From positions 1 through 64,000 of the forward strand of contig NZ_CP061303.1 in NCBI RefSeq assembly GCF_018687695.1: DNA of 64,000 nucleotides, read 5' to 3'. Below are positions 17,501-28,091 of the stretch, piece by piece. Numbering within the stretch: position 1 is the first letter of the stretch; each line of letters starts with the position of its first letter. The notes beneath the pieces are model-generated. The model had not been told where the DNA came from. It searched no databases and was given only the letters and a program-made list of their open reading frames with translations. Origin of the DNA: Polynucleobacter sp. MG-6-Vaara-E2. GTDB lineage: Bacteria > Pseudomonadota > Gammaproteobacteria > Burkholderiales > Burkholderiaceae. A program made the translations under genes and the position numbers.

Positions 17501-17767
17501 ATGCAAGCATTTTTAGCAACTATTCAAGGTTCAACAGCTATCTGTATCGGCATCATCATCGGCCTCGGCGCGATTGGTGCTTGTTTGGGTATCGCATTGA
17601 TGGGCGGTAAGTACATTGAAGCTTGTGCACGTCAACCAGAATTGATGGAGCCGCTCCAAACTAAGATGTTCCTTTTGGCTGGTTTGATTGACGCTGCGTT
17701 CTTGATCGGCGTTGGTGTTGCAATGTTGTTTGCTTTCGCAAACCCACTGCTCGCAGTTATCAAGTAA
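17501..17767 (+). CDS. atpE: F1Fo ATP synthase subunit c
   Basis: The 88-residue proteolipid forms the rotating c-ring. It has two long hydrophobic helices joined by the polar loop Arg44-Gln45-Pro46. The proton-binding carboxylate is Asp64 in GLIDAAFLIG. No Na-binding pattern is obvious, so it is presumably proton-coupled. A CAGGAG ribosome binding site lies before the ATG. Confidence 0.97.
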   Translation: MQAFLATIQGSTAICIGIIIGLGAIGACLGIALMGGKYIEACARQPELMEPLQTKMFLLAGLIDAAFLIGVGVAMLFAFANPLLAVIK

Positions 17768-17830
17768 TTGTTTTGGCGTGGATGACCAACGGGTCATCCA
17801 ACTGTTCTCAACAATACTGAAAGGAATATC

Positions 17831-18301
17831 GTGAATCTGAACGCGACCCTATTCGCGCAAATGATCGTTTTCTTCGTTTTATGGTGGGTTGTTGCACGCT
17901 TTGTGTGGCCTCCACTCGTTAAGGCGTTAGATGAGCGTTCAAGCAAAATTGCTGACGGCTTAGCAGCTGCTGAGCGTGGCAAGGCAGCGCTTGCACAAGC
18001 AAACAATGCAGCCGAAGAAGAATTAACTAAAGCGCGCCAAGAAGGTGTTCAACGCGTAGCTGAAGCAGAAAAACGTGCACAAATGTCAGCCGAAGAAATT
18101 CGCGCTAACGCACAAGCTGAAGCCGCTCGAATCATTTCTCAAGCGAAGCAAGATGCTGATCAACAAGTTACACGTGCGCGTGAAGTATTGCGTGCTGAAG
18201 TTGCCCTTCTTGCTGTTAAAGGTGCTGAGCAAATTTTGCGTCGTGAAGTTGATGCAAAAGCGCATAGTCAATTACTTGATCAATTAAAGGCAGAACTTTG
18301 A
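17831..18301 (+). CDS. atpF: F1Fo ATP synthase subunit b
   Basis: Subunit b is the peripheral stalk connecting Fo to F1. The 156 residues (the same as E. coli) comprise one N-terminal membrane helix (about residues 5-25) and a long Ala/Glu/Arg-rich coiled coil. A GTG start with AAGGAA upstream is used. It lies 63 bp after atpE and 1 bp before atpH. Confidence 0.97.
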   Translation: MNLNATLFAQMIVFFVLWWVVARFVWPPLVKALDERSSKIADGLAAAERGKAALAQANNAAEEELTKARQEGVQRVAEAEKRAQMSAEEIRANAQAEAARIISQAKQDADQQVTRAREVLRAEVALLAVKGAEQILRREVDAKAHSQLLDQLKAEL

Positions 18302-18302
18302 T

Positions 18303-18839
18303 ATGGCTGATTTAGCCACTATTGCACGTCCTTATGCTGAAGCGCTTTTTCAAAGCGCTAAACCAGCTGAGCTAGCCGGTTGTTTGGAGCAGTTAAATGA
18401 ATTGGCACAGCTTGCTGCCCTGCCTGAAGTTGCTGCTTTATCAAATAATCCAAAAGTTTCAGCGGATGATTTAAGCAAGCTGCTTTCTGGCATGGTGAAA
18501 ACCAAGCTGGATCCTAAGGTTGCTAGCTTTCTAAATCTCGTGAATCAAAACCACCGCTTGGCTGCGGTTCCTGAAATTGCACATCAATTTGAGGCAATGA
18601 AGAACCAGAGCGAAGGTGCAGCAGAAGTAATGATTACCAGCGCATTCCCTTTAGAGGGCTCTGCACTAAATGATTTGTTGTCAAGTTTGAAGAAGCGCTT
18701 TGGGGGTAAAGAATTGCGCCCAACTATTCAAGTTGATCCGGGGTTGATTGGCGGTGTCCGCATTCAAGTCGGCGATGAAGTAATGGATAGTTCTGTAAAA
18801 GCACAGTTAGCTCAAATGCAAGCAAGTCTTGGCGCATAA
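18303..18839 (+). CDS. atpH: F1 ATP synthase subunit delta
   Basis: Subunit delta joins the top of the F1 head to the peripheral stalk. The 178 residues match the family (177 in E. coli). The N-terminal ATIARPYAEALFQSA and the C-terminal VDPGLIGGVRIQVGDEVMDSS are diagnostic. It begins 1 bp after atpF. Confidence 0.97.
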   Translation: MADLATIARPYAEALFQSAKPAELAGCLEQLNELAQLAALPEVAALSNNPKVSADDLSKLLSGMVKTKLDPKVASFLNLVNQNHRLAAVPEIAHQFEAMKNQSEGAAEVMITSAFPLEGSALNDLLSSLKKRFGGKELRPTIQVDPGLIGGVRIQVGDEVMDSSVKAQLAQMQASLGA

Positions 18840-18884
18840 GTTATCCCTATTAAGAACATACGAAATAAGACCCAGGAGTAAGTA

Positions 18885-20426
<1,542 letters not shown>

Positions 20427-20441
20427 GGACGCATAGAAATC

Positions 20442-21311
20442 ATGGCCGGCACAAAAGAGATACGATCAAAGATCAAGAGCGTGCAAAACACGCGCAAGAT
20501 CACGAAGGCAATGGAGATGGTCGCCGCATCTAAGATGCGCCGCGCCCAGGAGCGCATGCGTAATGCGCGTCCATATGCTGAAAAAATTCGTGAAATTGTT
20601 GCCAATCTTTCTAAAGCAAATCCTGAGTACCGCCCTGCTTACATGGTTACTCGTGAAGTGAAGAGAGTTGGCACCATCTTGGTTACGACAGACAAAGGTT
20701 TGTGCGGTGGTTTGAATACCAACGTGCTACGTTTGATTGCTAACCAAGTGCGCGATTTGCAAGAAAAAAATATTGGTATTGAGTACACCGCAATTGGTTC
20801 AAAAGGCCTGCAATTTTTGAATCGTTCAAAAGCAAAACTCATTTCTCAAACAATTCAAATCGGCGACACGCCTCATTTGGATGTTTTGATTGGTGCTATT
20901 ACTGCCCAATTGGAAGCGTTTGAAAAAGGCGAGATTGATGCGGTTTATTTGGCATATACCCGCTTTGTAAATGCAATGAAACAAGAGCCTGTTTTAGAAA
21001 AGCTTTTGCCTTTAGAGCCAGCTGCTTTGACTCCAGAAGACAAATCAGGCCCATCTTGGGACTACATTTACGAGCCAGACGCTGAGTCCATTTTGAATGG
21101 CTTGTTAAAGCGTTATGTTGAAGCAATGATTTATCAAGCTGTTGCTGAAAATATGGCTTCTGAGCAATCTGCACGTATGGTCTCAATGAAGGCCGCCTCA
21201 GATAACGCGAAGAATGTGATCGGCGAATTGCAATTGGATTACAACAAGACACGACAAGCTGCTATTACCAAAGAGTTGTCAGAAATTGTTGGTGGAGCGG
21301 CTGCGGTTTAA
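20442..21311 (+). CDS. atpG: F1 ATP synthase subunit gamma
   Basis: Gamma is the central rotor shaft. The 289 residues begin with the helix typified by EIRSKIKSVQNTRKITKAMEMV and end with the C-terminal helix containing MKAASDNAKNVIGELQ. The conserved GLCGGLN segment is near residues 87-93. It is followed by atpD. Confidence 0.97.
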   Translation: MAGTKEIRSKIKSVQNTRKITKAMEMVAASKMRRAQERMRNARPYAEKIREIVANLSKANPEYRPAYMVTREVKRVGTILVTTDKGLCGGLNTNVLRLIANQVRDLQEKNIGIEYTAIGSKGLQFLNRSKAKLISQTIQIGDTPHLDVLIGAITAQLEAFEKGEIDAVYLAYTRFVNAMKQEPVLEKLLPLEPAALTPEDKSGPSWDYIYEPDAESILNGLLKRYVEAMIYQAVAENMASEQSARMVSMKAASDNAKNVIGELQLDYNKTRQAAITKELSEIVGGAAAV

Positions 21312-21366
21312 GCGGTCAGCATTTAGGAATACGAAAGAATTTACGGAATTAAAAGCGGAGAAAGCG

Positions 21367-22767
21367 ATGAGTAACGGAAATATCGTGCAATGTATCGGTC
21401 CAGTGGTGGACATTCAGTTCCCACGCGACAAAATGCCAAACATTTATGATGCGTTGACATTAGTTGAAAGCGGTGAAAAATCATTTGCTGAAAAAGGTTT
21501 GACCTTTGAAGTTCAGCAACAAATCGGTGACGGTGTAGTTCGCGCGATTGCCATGGGCGCAAGCGATGGCTTACGTCGCGGCATGGAAGTTAAATCTACT
21601 GGTAAACCAATCTCGGTTCCAGTGGGTCCAGCAACTTTGGGCCGCATTATGGACGTTTTGGGTCGCCCAATTGACGACGCAGGTCCAATTGCTACTGAAG
21701 AGCGTCGCGCTATTCACCAGCCAGCCCCAAAGTTTGACGAGCTCTCCCCTTCCGTTGACTTGTTAGAAACCGGTATTAAGGTTATTGACTTAGTTTGTCC
21801 GTTTGCTAAAGGCGGTAAGGTTGGCTTGTTCGGTGGTGCGGGTGTTGGTAAGACCGTGAACATGATGGAATTGATTAACAACATCGCTAAGCAACACTCT
21901 GGTTTGTCTGTGTTCGCCGGTGTAGGTGAGCGTACTCGTGAAGGTAATGACTTCTACCACGAGATGAAAGAATCTAACGTTATCGACAAAGTAGCGATGG
22001 TGTTTGGTCAGATGAATGAGCCTCCTGGCAACCGTTTGCGCGTTGCGTTGACTGGTTTGACAATGGCTGAAGCATTCCGTGACGAAGGCCGTGATATTTT
22101 GTTCTTCGTTGACAACATCTACCGCTACACATTGGCAGGTACTGAAGTGTCTGCGTTGCTCGGTCGTATGCCTTCTGCGGTGGGTTACCAACCTACTTTG
22201 GCTGAAGAGATGGGTAAGTTGCAAGAGCGTATTACTTCTACAAAGACTGGTTCTGTTACTTCTATTCAGGCCGTTTACGTTCCTGCCGATGACTTAACCG
22301 ATCCATCACCGGCAACCACCTTCTTGCACTTAGACTCCACAGTTGTGTTGTCACGTGACATCGCTGCATTGGGTATTTACCCAGCGGTTGATCCATTGGA
22401 TTCAACCAGCCGTCAGCTTGACCCACAAGTGGTTGGTCAAGAGCACTATGAAGTGGCTCGTGCTGTACAGATGACATTGCAACGTTACAAAGAATTGCGC
22501 GATATTATTGCGATTTTGGGTATGGACGAATTGTCTCCAGAAGACAAGTTGGCTGTGGCTCGTGCTCGTAAGATTCAGCGTTTCTTGTCCCAGCCTTTCC
22601 ACGTTGCTGAGGTGTTTACTGGTTCACCAGGTAAATACGTTCCATTGAAAGAAACCATCCGCGGCTTCAAGATGATTGTGAGCGGTGAATTGGATCACTT
22701 GCCCGAGCAAGCGTTCTACATGGTGGGTTCAATTGATGAAGCCATCGAGAAAGCTAAGAAGCTTTAA
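21367..22767 (+). CDS. atpD: F1 ATP synthase subunit beta
   Basis: Beta is the catalytic subunit. I chose ATG 21367 (466 aa, 460 in E. coli) because it gives the conserved start GNIVQCIGPVVDIQF and has GGAG upstream; the open frame from 21286 overlaps atpG and adds unrelated residues. The P-loop GGAGVGKT begins at Gly156, the catalytic Glu lies in GVGERTREGNDFY, and Walker B is ILFFVDNI. The C-terminal DELSPEDK (DELSEED-like) segment is present. Confidence 0.98.
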   Translation: MSNGNIVQCIGPVVDIQFPRDKMPNIYDALTLVESGEKSFAEKGLTFEVQQQIGDGVVRAIAMGASDGLRRGMEVKSTGKPISVPVGPATLGRIMDVLGRPIDDAGPIATEERRAIHQPAPKFDELSPSVDLLETGIKVIDLVCPFAKGGKVGLFGGAGVGKTVNMMELINNIAKQHSGLSVFAGVGERTREGNDFYHEMKESNVIDKVAMVFGQMNEPPGNRLRVALTGLTMAEAFRDEGRDILFFVDNIYRYTLAGTEVSALLGRMPSAVGYQPTLAEEMGKLQERITSTKTGSVTSIQAVYVPADDLTDPSPATTFLHLDSTVVLSRDIAALGIYPAVDPLDSTSRQLDPQVVGQEHYEVARAVQMTLQRYKELRDIIAILGMDELSPEDKLAVARARKIQRFLSQPFHVAEVFTGSPGKYVPLKETIRGFKMIVSGELDHLPEQAFYMVGSIDEAIEKAKKL

Positions 22768-22788
22768 TCGAACTCATCTAGGGAAATT

Positions 22789-23205
22789 ATGTCAAGCATA
22801 CATGTCGACGTAGTAAGCGCTGAGCGCAACATTTTCAGCGGTGAAGCCAAATTTGTTGCGCTTCCCGGTGAGAGTGGTGAGCTCGGTATCTTGCCTGGCC
22901 ACATTCCATTGATTACACGCATTCGTCCAGGCTCAGTTCGTATTGAAAAGTCTGATGGCGATGAAGAGTTTGTATTCGTGGCGGGTGGCTATATTGAAGT
23001 TCAGCCTGATCATGTCACCGTGTTGGCAGATACTGCAATTCGTGGCCATGATCTAGATGAAGCTAAGGCAATTGAAGCAAAGAAACGCGCCGAAGAAGCA
23101 ATGCAAAATCGTGGCACTGACTTTGATATGGCATTGGCTCAATCCGAGTTCGCAATGGCTGCAGCACAATTGGCGGCAATTGCACGTTTCCGTCGTAAAA
23201 AGTAA
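22789..23205 (+). CDS. atpC: F1 ATP synthase subunit epsilon
   Basis: Epsilon links rotor and c-ring and inhibits ATP hydrolysis through its C-terminal helices. The 138 residues (139 in E. coli) include the N-terminal VDVVSAERNIFSG, the conserved PGESGELGILPGHIPL segment and a C-terminal helical hairpin rich in Ala and Glu. It is the last gene of the atp operon; hemE follows after 15 bp with no terminator visible. Confidence 0.97.
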   Translation: MSSIHVDVVSAERNIFSGEAKFVALPGESGELGILPGHIPLITRIRPGSVRIEKSDGDEEFVFVAGGYIEVQPDHVTVLADTAIRGHDLDEAKAIEAKKRAEEAMQNRGTDFDMALAQSEFAMAAAQLAAIARFRRKK

Positions 23206-23220
23206 AAGCCGGTCATCTCC

Positions 23221-24333
23221 TTGTTGTTAAATGATCGGTTTTTAAAAGCTTGTCTAGGCGAAGCGGTAGATCAAACACCGCTTTGGCTCATGCGTCAAGC
23301 TGGCCGATATCTACCTGAATACAACGCAACCCGAGCTAAAGCTGGAAGCTTCTTGGGTCTTGCAAAGAATCCTGCGTACGCTACAGAAGTAACCCTTCAG
23401 CCCTTGGATCGTTATCCACTAGACGCGGCTATCTTATTCTCGGATATTTTGACCATCCCTGATGCCATGGGGTTGGGTTTGAAATTTACTGCTGGCGAAG
23501 GTCCAAGTTTTGATCACCCTCTTCGAGATGAGGCGGCTGTTCAGAAATTGCGCCCTGCGGATATGGGTGAACTCAGATATGTATTTGATGCGGTCGCAGA
23601 AATTCGTAAAGCGCTCATACAGGATGGCAAGCAACGAGTACCGCTGATCGGGTTCTCTGGAAGTCCTTGGACATTAGCCTGCTACATGATTGATGGTTCA
23701 AGTTCTGACGATTTTCGCCATGCTAAAACCATGATGTTTAGTCGCCCTGATTTGTTGCAGCATATTTTGGATATTAACGCCCAATCGGTTGCTTCCTACT
23801 TAACAGAACAGGTAAAAGCGGGCGCTCAAGCTCTGATGATTTTTGATACTTGGGGTGGCATGCTTCCAGATGGTTGGTATCAAAAAATGTCTTTAGCCTC
23901 AATGCAAAAAGTGATTACTTTATTGCCACGAGAGCATGAAGGTAGAAAAATTCCGGTCATTATGTTTACTAAAGGCGGCGCAATTTGGTTAAACGATATG
24001 GCTCAAATTGGCGCAGATGTCATTGCTATGGACTGGACTATGTCGCTTAGTCGTGCTCGCAAACAACTACTTGCCTTAAATAAGCCCTTGGCATTGCAAG
24101 GCAATTTAGACCCATTAATTCTGTTCTCAAAACCTTCAGATATCGCCAAACAGGCAAGCATGCTTCTGGATGATTTGGCGAGTGCGCCCGCCTTAAAGCC
24201 TGGCTTAAACCCTTTAGATGGGCATGTATTTAATTTAGGCCATGGGATTTCTCAATTTACCCCCCCAGAAAGCGTCACTGCATTAGCTGAAGCAGTTATA
24301 AATCACTCTAGGGCTATAAGATCAAAGCAATAA
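23221..24333 (+). CDS. hemE: Uroporphyrinogen decarboxylase
   Basis: HemE converts uroporphyrinogen III to coproporphyrinogen III in heme biosynthesis. The signature PLWLMRQAGRYLPEY near residues 20-34 and GFSGSPWTLACYMIDG near 140-155 are complete, and the C-terminal FNLGHGI motif is present. A TTG start is used (23221, or 23224 three bases later). The 370 residues are slightly above the E. coli 354. It follows atpC closely and may be read through from the atp operon. Confidence 0.97.
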   Translation: MLLNDRFLKACLGEAVDQTPLWLMRQAGRYLPEYNATRAKAGSFLGLAKNPAYATEVTLQPLDRYPLDAAILFSDILTIPDAMGLGLKFTAGEGPSFDHPLRDEAAVQKLRPADMGELRYVFDAVAEIRKALIQDGKQRVPLIGFSGSPWTLACYMIDGSSSDDFRHAKTMMFSRPDLLQHILDINAQSVASYLTEQVKAGAQALMIFDTWGGMLPDGWYQKMSLASMQKVITLLPREHEGRKIPVIMFTKGGAIWLNDMAQIGADVIAMDWTMSLSRARKQLLALNKPLALQGNLDPLILFSKPSDIAKQASMLLDDLASAPALKPGLNPLDGHVFNLGHGISQFTPPESVTALAEAVINHSRAIRSKQ

Positions 24334-24600
24334 AACTAAGTGATTGCTAACTTGCGCTGAAAATTTTAGGCAAAAGTTATGCACAGTTTTGGTTAAAAAT
24401 GAAAATTCAGTGAGATTCCGATTAAAGGTGAACTTTAACTTTCGGAAAATGTTTTAAATAATTGATTTATATAGTTATTTAGTAATATCACTTAAAAATA
24501 GTGTTTGGGTGGATTGCTGGTAAATTAGCTTATAAATTAGAGTTCTTGGATGATATCCACAGACTTATCCACAAGCAAAATAGAAAAAACGAAGTAGATC
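24334..24600. promoter_or_regulatory. AT-rich hemE-priA gap with DnaA-box-like sequences
   Basis: No gene is seen in these 267 bp. They contain a perfect TTATCCACA at 24565-24573, a near-match ATATCCACA at 24553-24561, and TTATGCACA at 24377-24385, flanking a very AT-rich centre (about 24450-24540). The arrangement could be a DnaA-responsive promoter for priA or a secondary DnaA-binding locus. No clear promoter or terminator hairpin was identified. Confidence 0.5.
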
Positions 24601-26739
24601 ATGGCCCCACCTATCGTGGTTCAAGTAGTTGTTGATAAGCCCTTGGCCCAGGGTTTTGACTATTTGTGGGATCAGGCTAGGTTGCTTGTATACCCTGAGA
24701 TTGGTCAGATTGTTGAGGTTCCTTTCGGCCGCTCAACGCTTGTAGGAATAGTAATAAAAGTAAGCACTTACTCATATTACGATATCGACAAGTTAAAGCC
24801 TGTATTGCAGTTAGCCCCATTGCCGCCGATTGATTCTGCAGCGCTAAGACTCCTAAATTTTGCAAGCCAGTATTACATTCATGGGCTTGGCGAAACCATT
24901 ATTCCGATGATTCCACAAATGTGGAAAAAGCCGTCAAGTTGGGAAAAAATTGAGGAAAAACGGAATTCTACTGAGCTCAAAAAAATAAAGAAAAAGAAAG
25001 ATGAAGGGCCCATGCAAAGCGAGGGCTATATCAGCGAAGAACAGCTAAATGAGGCACAAGAGCAAGCACTAAAAAATTTACGCGCTAGAAGTGATGCAAA
25101 AGAGTTTAACGTCTCTCTTCTTCAGGGACAAACCGGAAGCGGCAAGACTGCAGTATTTTTAAACTGGCTTAGAACAGTTCTTGATGTTGAGAATTCACAG
25201 GCACTTATTTTAGTGCCAGAGATCAATCTAACCCCACAGTTAGAGCGTAGAGTGCGGGCATATTTTCCAGATAAAAATTTGGTTGTGCTGCATAGTGGCA
25301 TTAGTGAAAAAAAACGTGGGCTTGCTTGGTATGAAGCTATCACTGGAAAAGCACAAATTGTTTTGGGAACACGATTGGCAGCCTTAACGCCAATGCCCAA
25401 TCTTCGGGTTATTGTGGTTGATGAAGAGCATGACCCTTCTTACAAACAACAAGACGGCATTCGTTACTCGGCTAGAGATCTTGCGGTATGGAGAGCTCAT
25501 GATTTGAAAATTCCAATACTGCTTTCATCGGCAACCCCCTCTCTAGAAACTTGGATAGCAGCTACATCAGGGCGTTACCAATATCTCCGATTAGATCAGC
25601 GCGCGCAAGGAGCGAGCTTGCCGAAAGTGCATTTAATCAATACGCGAGATCCGCAAAATCTATTTAGCCCTGGTGATGCAGATAAGCCCGTAGCAAAGAT
25701 TTCATTAAGTAAGCCCCTTGTCAATGCTATTAACAAGAATCTGCAAAACAGTAAGCAATGTCTAGTATTAATTAATCGAAGGGGATATGCACCAGTACTC
25801 AGTTGCAGCGCATGCTTATGGCTATCAAAATGTCAGCAATGTAGCTCATACATGGTGATGCATAAGGCCGGCGCATTGGGTCGCAAGCCTGTATTAAGGT
25901 GCCATCATTGCGGTTTGGTCAAGCCTATCCCGACTCATTGTCCCGATTGCGGTAATGCAGATTTAAAAACTCTCGGGCAAGGCACCCAAAAACTAGAAGA
26001 CTCTATTGAAGAGGTTTGGCCGAGCGCAAGAGTTCTTCGTGTAGATACGGATTCCAGCCGAAAGAGCAGAGGCGCAGAAGATCTTTTTAAAGAAATTCAT
26101 GAGGGAAATGTAGATATTGTTGTTGGTACGCAAATGATTGCCAAGGGGCATGACTATCAAAATATCGGTTTGGTTGCAGTTTTAGATGCTGATAGTCGCC
26201 TGTTCTCGCAAGACTTTCGGGCGGCAGAAAGACTGTTTGCACAGTTGGTGCAGGTTGCAGGTCGAGCTGGAAGGTCGAGTAAGGATGGCGAGCAAAGTGG
26301 CGATATTTATATCGAGACTCAATTTCCTGAGGCAGCGGTATTTCAATATCTACTGCGCCATGATGTCGATGGCTTTTTATCTCACATTGCCAATGAAAGA
26401 GATGAGGCTAAATTACCCCCCTTTTCTTACCAAGGCATGGTGCATGCAGAAGCAAAGAGTTTGGATAAAGCGATTCATTTTCTCAATGCTCTCAAGGGAC
26501 GCTTAAAGTCTCAAGGCCTTATTTATAAGGGGTTGCGCGTCTATGACCCAGTCCCCAAAAGCATGGTGCGGGTTGCAGGTGTAGAGAGAGCTCAGCTCGT
26601 GCTTGAGTCCGATGATCGTAGGCGGTTACAGGATGTGCTTGAAGCTATTGATCGAGATATGCGTGAAAGCTCACAGGGACGAATTAGCAAGAACGAGAAA
26701 GTTCGTTGGTTGATTGAACGCGATCCTATTTCCATTTAA
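24601..26739 (+). CDS. priA: Primosomal replication restart helicase PriA
   Basis: PriA recognises stalled or repaired forks and reloads the replicative helicase. The 712 residues (732 in E. coli) have an N-terminal DNA-binding domain, a Walker A GQTGSGKT with Lys182, the DEEH box in VVDEEHDPSYKQ, a zinc-binding insert of paired cysteines (CSAC, CQQC, CHHC, CPDC) around residues 401-465, and helicase motif VI QVAGRAGR. A Lys-rich stretch around residues 120-140 follows the N-terminal domain. The gene runs convergent to the gcvH remnant, with 4 bp between the stops. Confidence 0.97.
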   Translation: MAPPIVVQVVVDKPLAQGFDYLWDQARLLVYPEIGQIVEVPFGRSTLVGIVIKVSTYSYYDIDKLKPVLQLAPLPPIDSAALRLLNFASQYYIHGLGETIIPMIPQMWKKPSSWEKIEEKRNSTELKKIKKKKDEGPMQSEGYISEEQLNEAQEQALKNLRARSDAKEFNVSLLQGQTGSGKTAVFLNWLRTVLDVENSQALILVPEINLTPQLERRVRAYFPDKNLVVLHSGISEKKRGLAWYEAITGKAQIVLGTRLAALTPMPNLRVIVVDEEHDPSYKQQDGIRYSARDLAVWRAHDLKIPILLSSATPSLETWIAATSGRYQYLRLDQRAQGASLPKVHLINTRDPQNLFSPGDADKPVAKISLSKPLVNAINKNLQNSKQCLVLINRRGYAPVLSCSACLWLSKCQQCSSYMVMHKAGALGRKPVLRCHHCGLVKPIPTHCPDCGNADLKTLGQGTQKLEDSIEEVWPSARVLRVDTDSSRKSRGAEDLFKEIHEGNVDIVVGTQMIAKGHDYQNIGLVAVLDADSRLFSQDFRAAERLFAQLVQVAGRAGRSSKDGEQSGDIYIETQFPEAAVFQYLLRHDVDGFLSHIANERDEAKLPPFSYQGMVHAEAKSLDKAIHFLNALKGRLKSQGLIYKGLRVYDPVPKSMVRVAGVERAQLVLESDDRRRLQDVLEAIDRDMRESSQGRISKNEKVRWLIERDPISI

Positions 26740-26743
26740 CGCT

Positions 26744-27136
26744 TTAAGCCCCTGGCCCAGACTCGTACTGCTCTAGATTCATGAGTTGTTCGAGATCTGC
26801 ATTAAGACTGCTATCCGATTCAGGTTTAATTTTGAACAACCAAACACTATAAGGCTTTTCGTTTACCAATTCTGGTGAAGCATCTATCTCTGCGTTGAGT
26901 GCCACAATTTCACCACTCACTGGTGCATGAATATCGCTTGCTGCCTTGACGGACTCGATCACTGCAATCGCTTCACCCTGTTTGACTTGTTGACCAAGCT
27001 TAGGCGCTTGAAAGAGCATCACGTCACCCAATGCTTCTTGAGCATGATTACTTATACCAACCCAAACTAAGCCATCACTTTCTAGGTCGGCCTATTCATG
27101 GGTTTCTGCAAATTTAAATGTATCTTGGGTATTCAT
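26744..27136 (-). pseudogene. gcvH: Glycine cleavage system H protein, disrupted by a premature amber stop
   Basis: GcvH carries the lipoyl arm of the glycine cleavage complex. Read from the ATG at 27136, all 130 residues are in frame and look functional, including HAQEALGDVM and the lipoyl-Lys motif ESVKAASD (Lys64), except that codon 15 is TAG (27094-27092). The context is His-Glu-stop where the family has His-Glu-Trp, so a TGG-to-TAG change explains it. Translation could restart only far downstream, losing the first strands. The gcvT and gcvP genes normally beside it are not in the window. No frameshift is present, so the loss appears recent. Confidence 0.88.
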
Positions 27137-27201
27137 TGTTTATCCTTTGAGAATATTTTATGCTGAGTCCCCTGAACTAGGTTTTTATACATTACTTATA
27201 C

Positions 27202-27846
27202 ATGCCGATTAAATTAGGAATTGTTCCCGTAACGCCTTTTGAGCAAAACTGCTCAATTTTGGTTTGCCAAGAAACTGGGGACGCTGCCATCGTTGACCCT
27301 GGCGGCGATATCGACAAGATCCTTGATGGCGTTAAGCAAATGGGCGGGAATGTAAAAAAGATTTTGCTGACACATGGGCACCTAGACCATTGTGCGGCTG
27401 CCAAAGATTTAGCTGACCAGTTGAACATTCCGATTGAGGGGCCGCAAGAGGATGAGCGCTTTTGGATTGATCAGCTGCCCGAGCAAACTGTGCGCTTTGG
27501 TTTTGGTCATGCCAAAACATTTGAGCACAATCGTTGATTAAATGATGGTGATCATGTTCAAGTTGGCAAGGTTGATCTGGAGGTGTTCCATTGCCCAGGT
27601 CACACGCCGGGACACGTTATCTTTTTTGATAAAGATGATCGCTTAGCGATAGTGGGCGATGTTTTGTTTGCAGGCTCAATTGGTCGAACAGATTTCCCTC
27701 GAGGCAATCATGCAGATTTAATCAATGCGATTAAAACGAAGCTTTGGCCATTAGGTGACGATGTGCAGTTTGTGCCTGGTCACGGACCAATGTCAACGTT
27801 CGGAAAGGAACGCAAGACCAATCCCTATGTTGGGGATGGCGCTTAA
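27202..27846 (+). pseudogene. YcbL-like metallo-beta-lactamase-fold hydrolase, disrupted by an in-frame TGA
   Basis: This is a glyoxalase-II-like MBL hydrolase of the YcbL type. The metal motif LLTHGHLDH, then FHCPGHTPGHV, the bridging Asp in GDVLF and FVPGHGP are all intact over 214 codons in one frame. Codon 112 (27535-27537) is TGA. E. coli YcbL has Trp in the equivalent RWLNEGD segment, so TGG-to-TGA is the simplest explanation. The stop separates the first metal motif from the rest, so neither half should be active. Selenocysteine is unlikely because the position is normally Trp and is not catalytic. Confidence 0.85.
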
Positions 27847-27864
27847 AACAGTAAAGCTAAAGTT

Positions 27865-28056
27865 TTAGGTTTTTGCAGAACCGGTACGGTGTGTACGGTT
27901 GTATAGGCAGCTAGCGCAAATCCAGCGTTGCTTGCGATTACTTGTTGGAATCCATGTGCCGCCCTCAAGTCGTTTTTCACGGCTGCAGGAAGAGCAAAAT
28001 TTGAGGCTCTGAGAGCTGTCTTGGGTAGCGGCTGGAGTTGAAGTGGTCATGGGCAA
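27865..28056 (-). CDS. Small zinc-ribbon-like protein of unknown function
   Basis: This 63-residue product has two CxxC pairs, Cys21/Cys24 and Cys47/Cys50, separated by a basic and aromatic stretch. The layout suggests a single zinc ribbon. It has a Ser/Thr/Ala-rich N-terminus and no membrane segment. It lies downstream of the broken desaturase gene on the same strand (36-bp gap) and is convergent with the disrupted hydrolase gene. The spaced Cys pairs support a real gene, but I do not recognise a characterised family. Confidence 0.65.
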   Translation of the reverse strand: MPMTTSTPAATQDSSQSLKFCSSCSREKRLEGGTWIPTSNRKQRWICASCLYNRTHRTGSAKT

Positions 28057-28091
28057 TCCGGGTAAGGCAAAACTTTGTACAGAGATCTATT

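Noticed and set aside
27202..27846. TGA in the YcbL-like gene as selenocysteine or programmed read-through
   Set aside because: The position is normally Trp and not catalytic, and no SECIS-like hairpin directly after the codon was evident.
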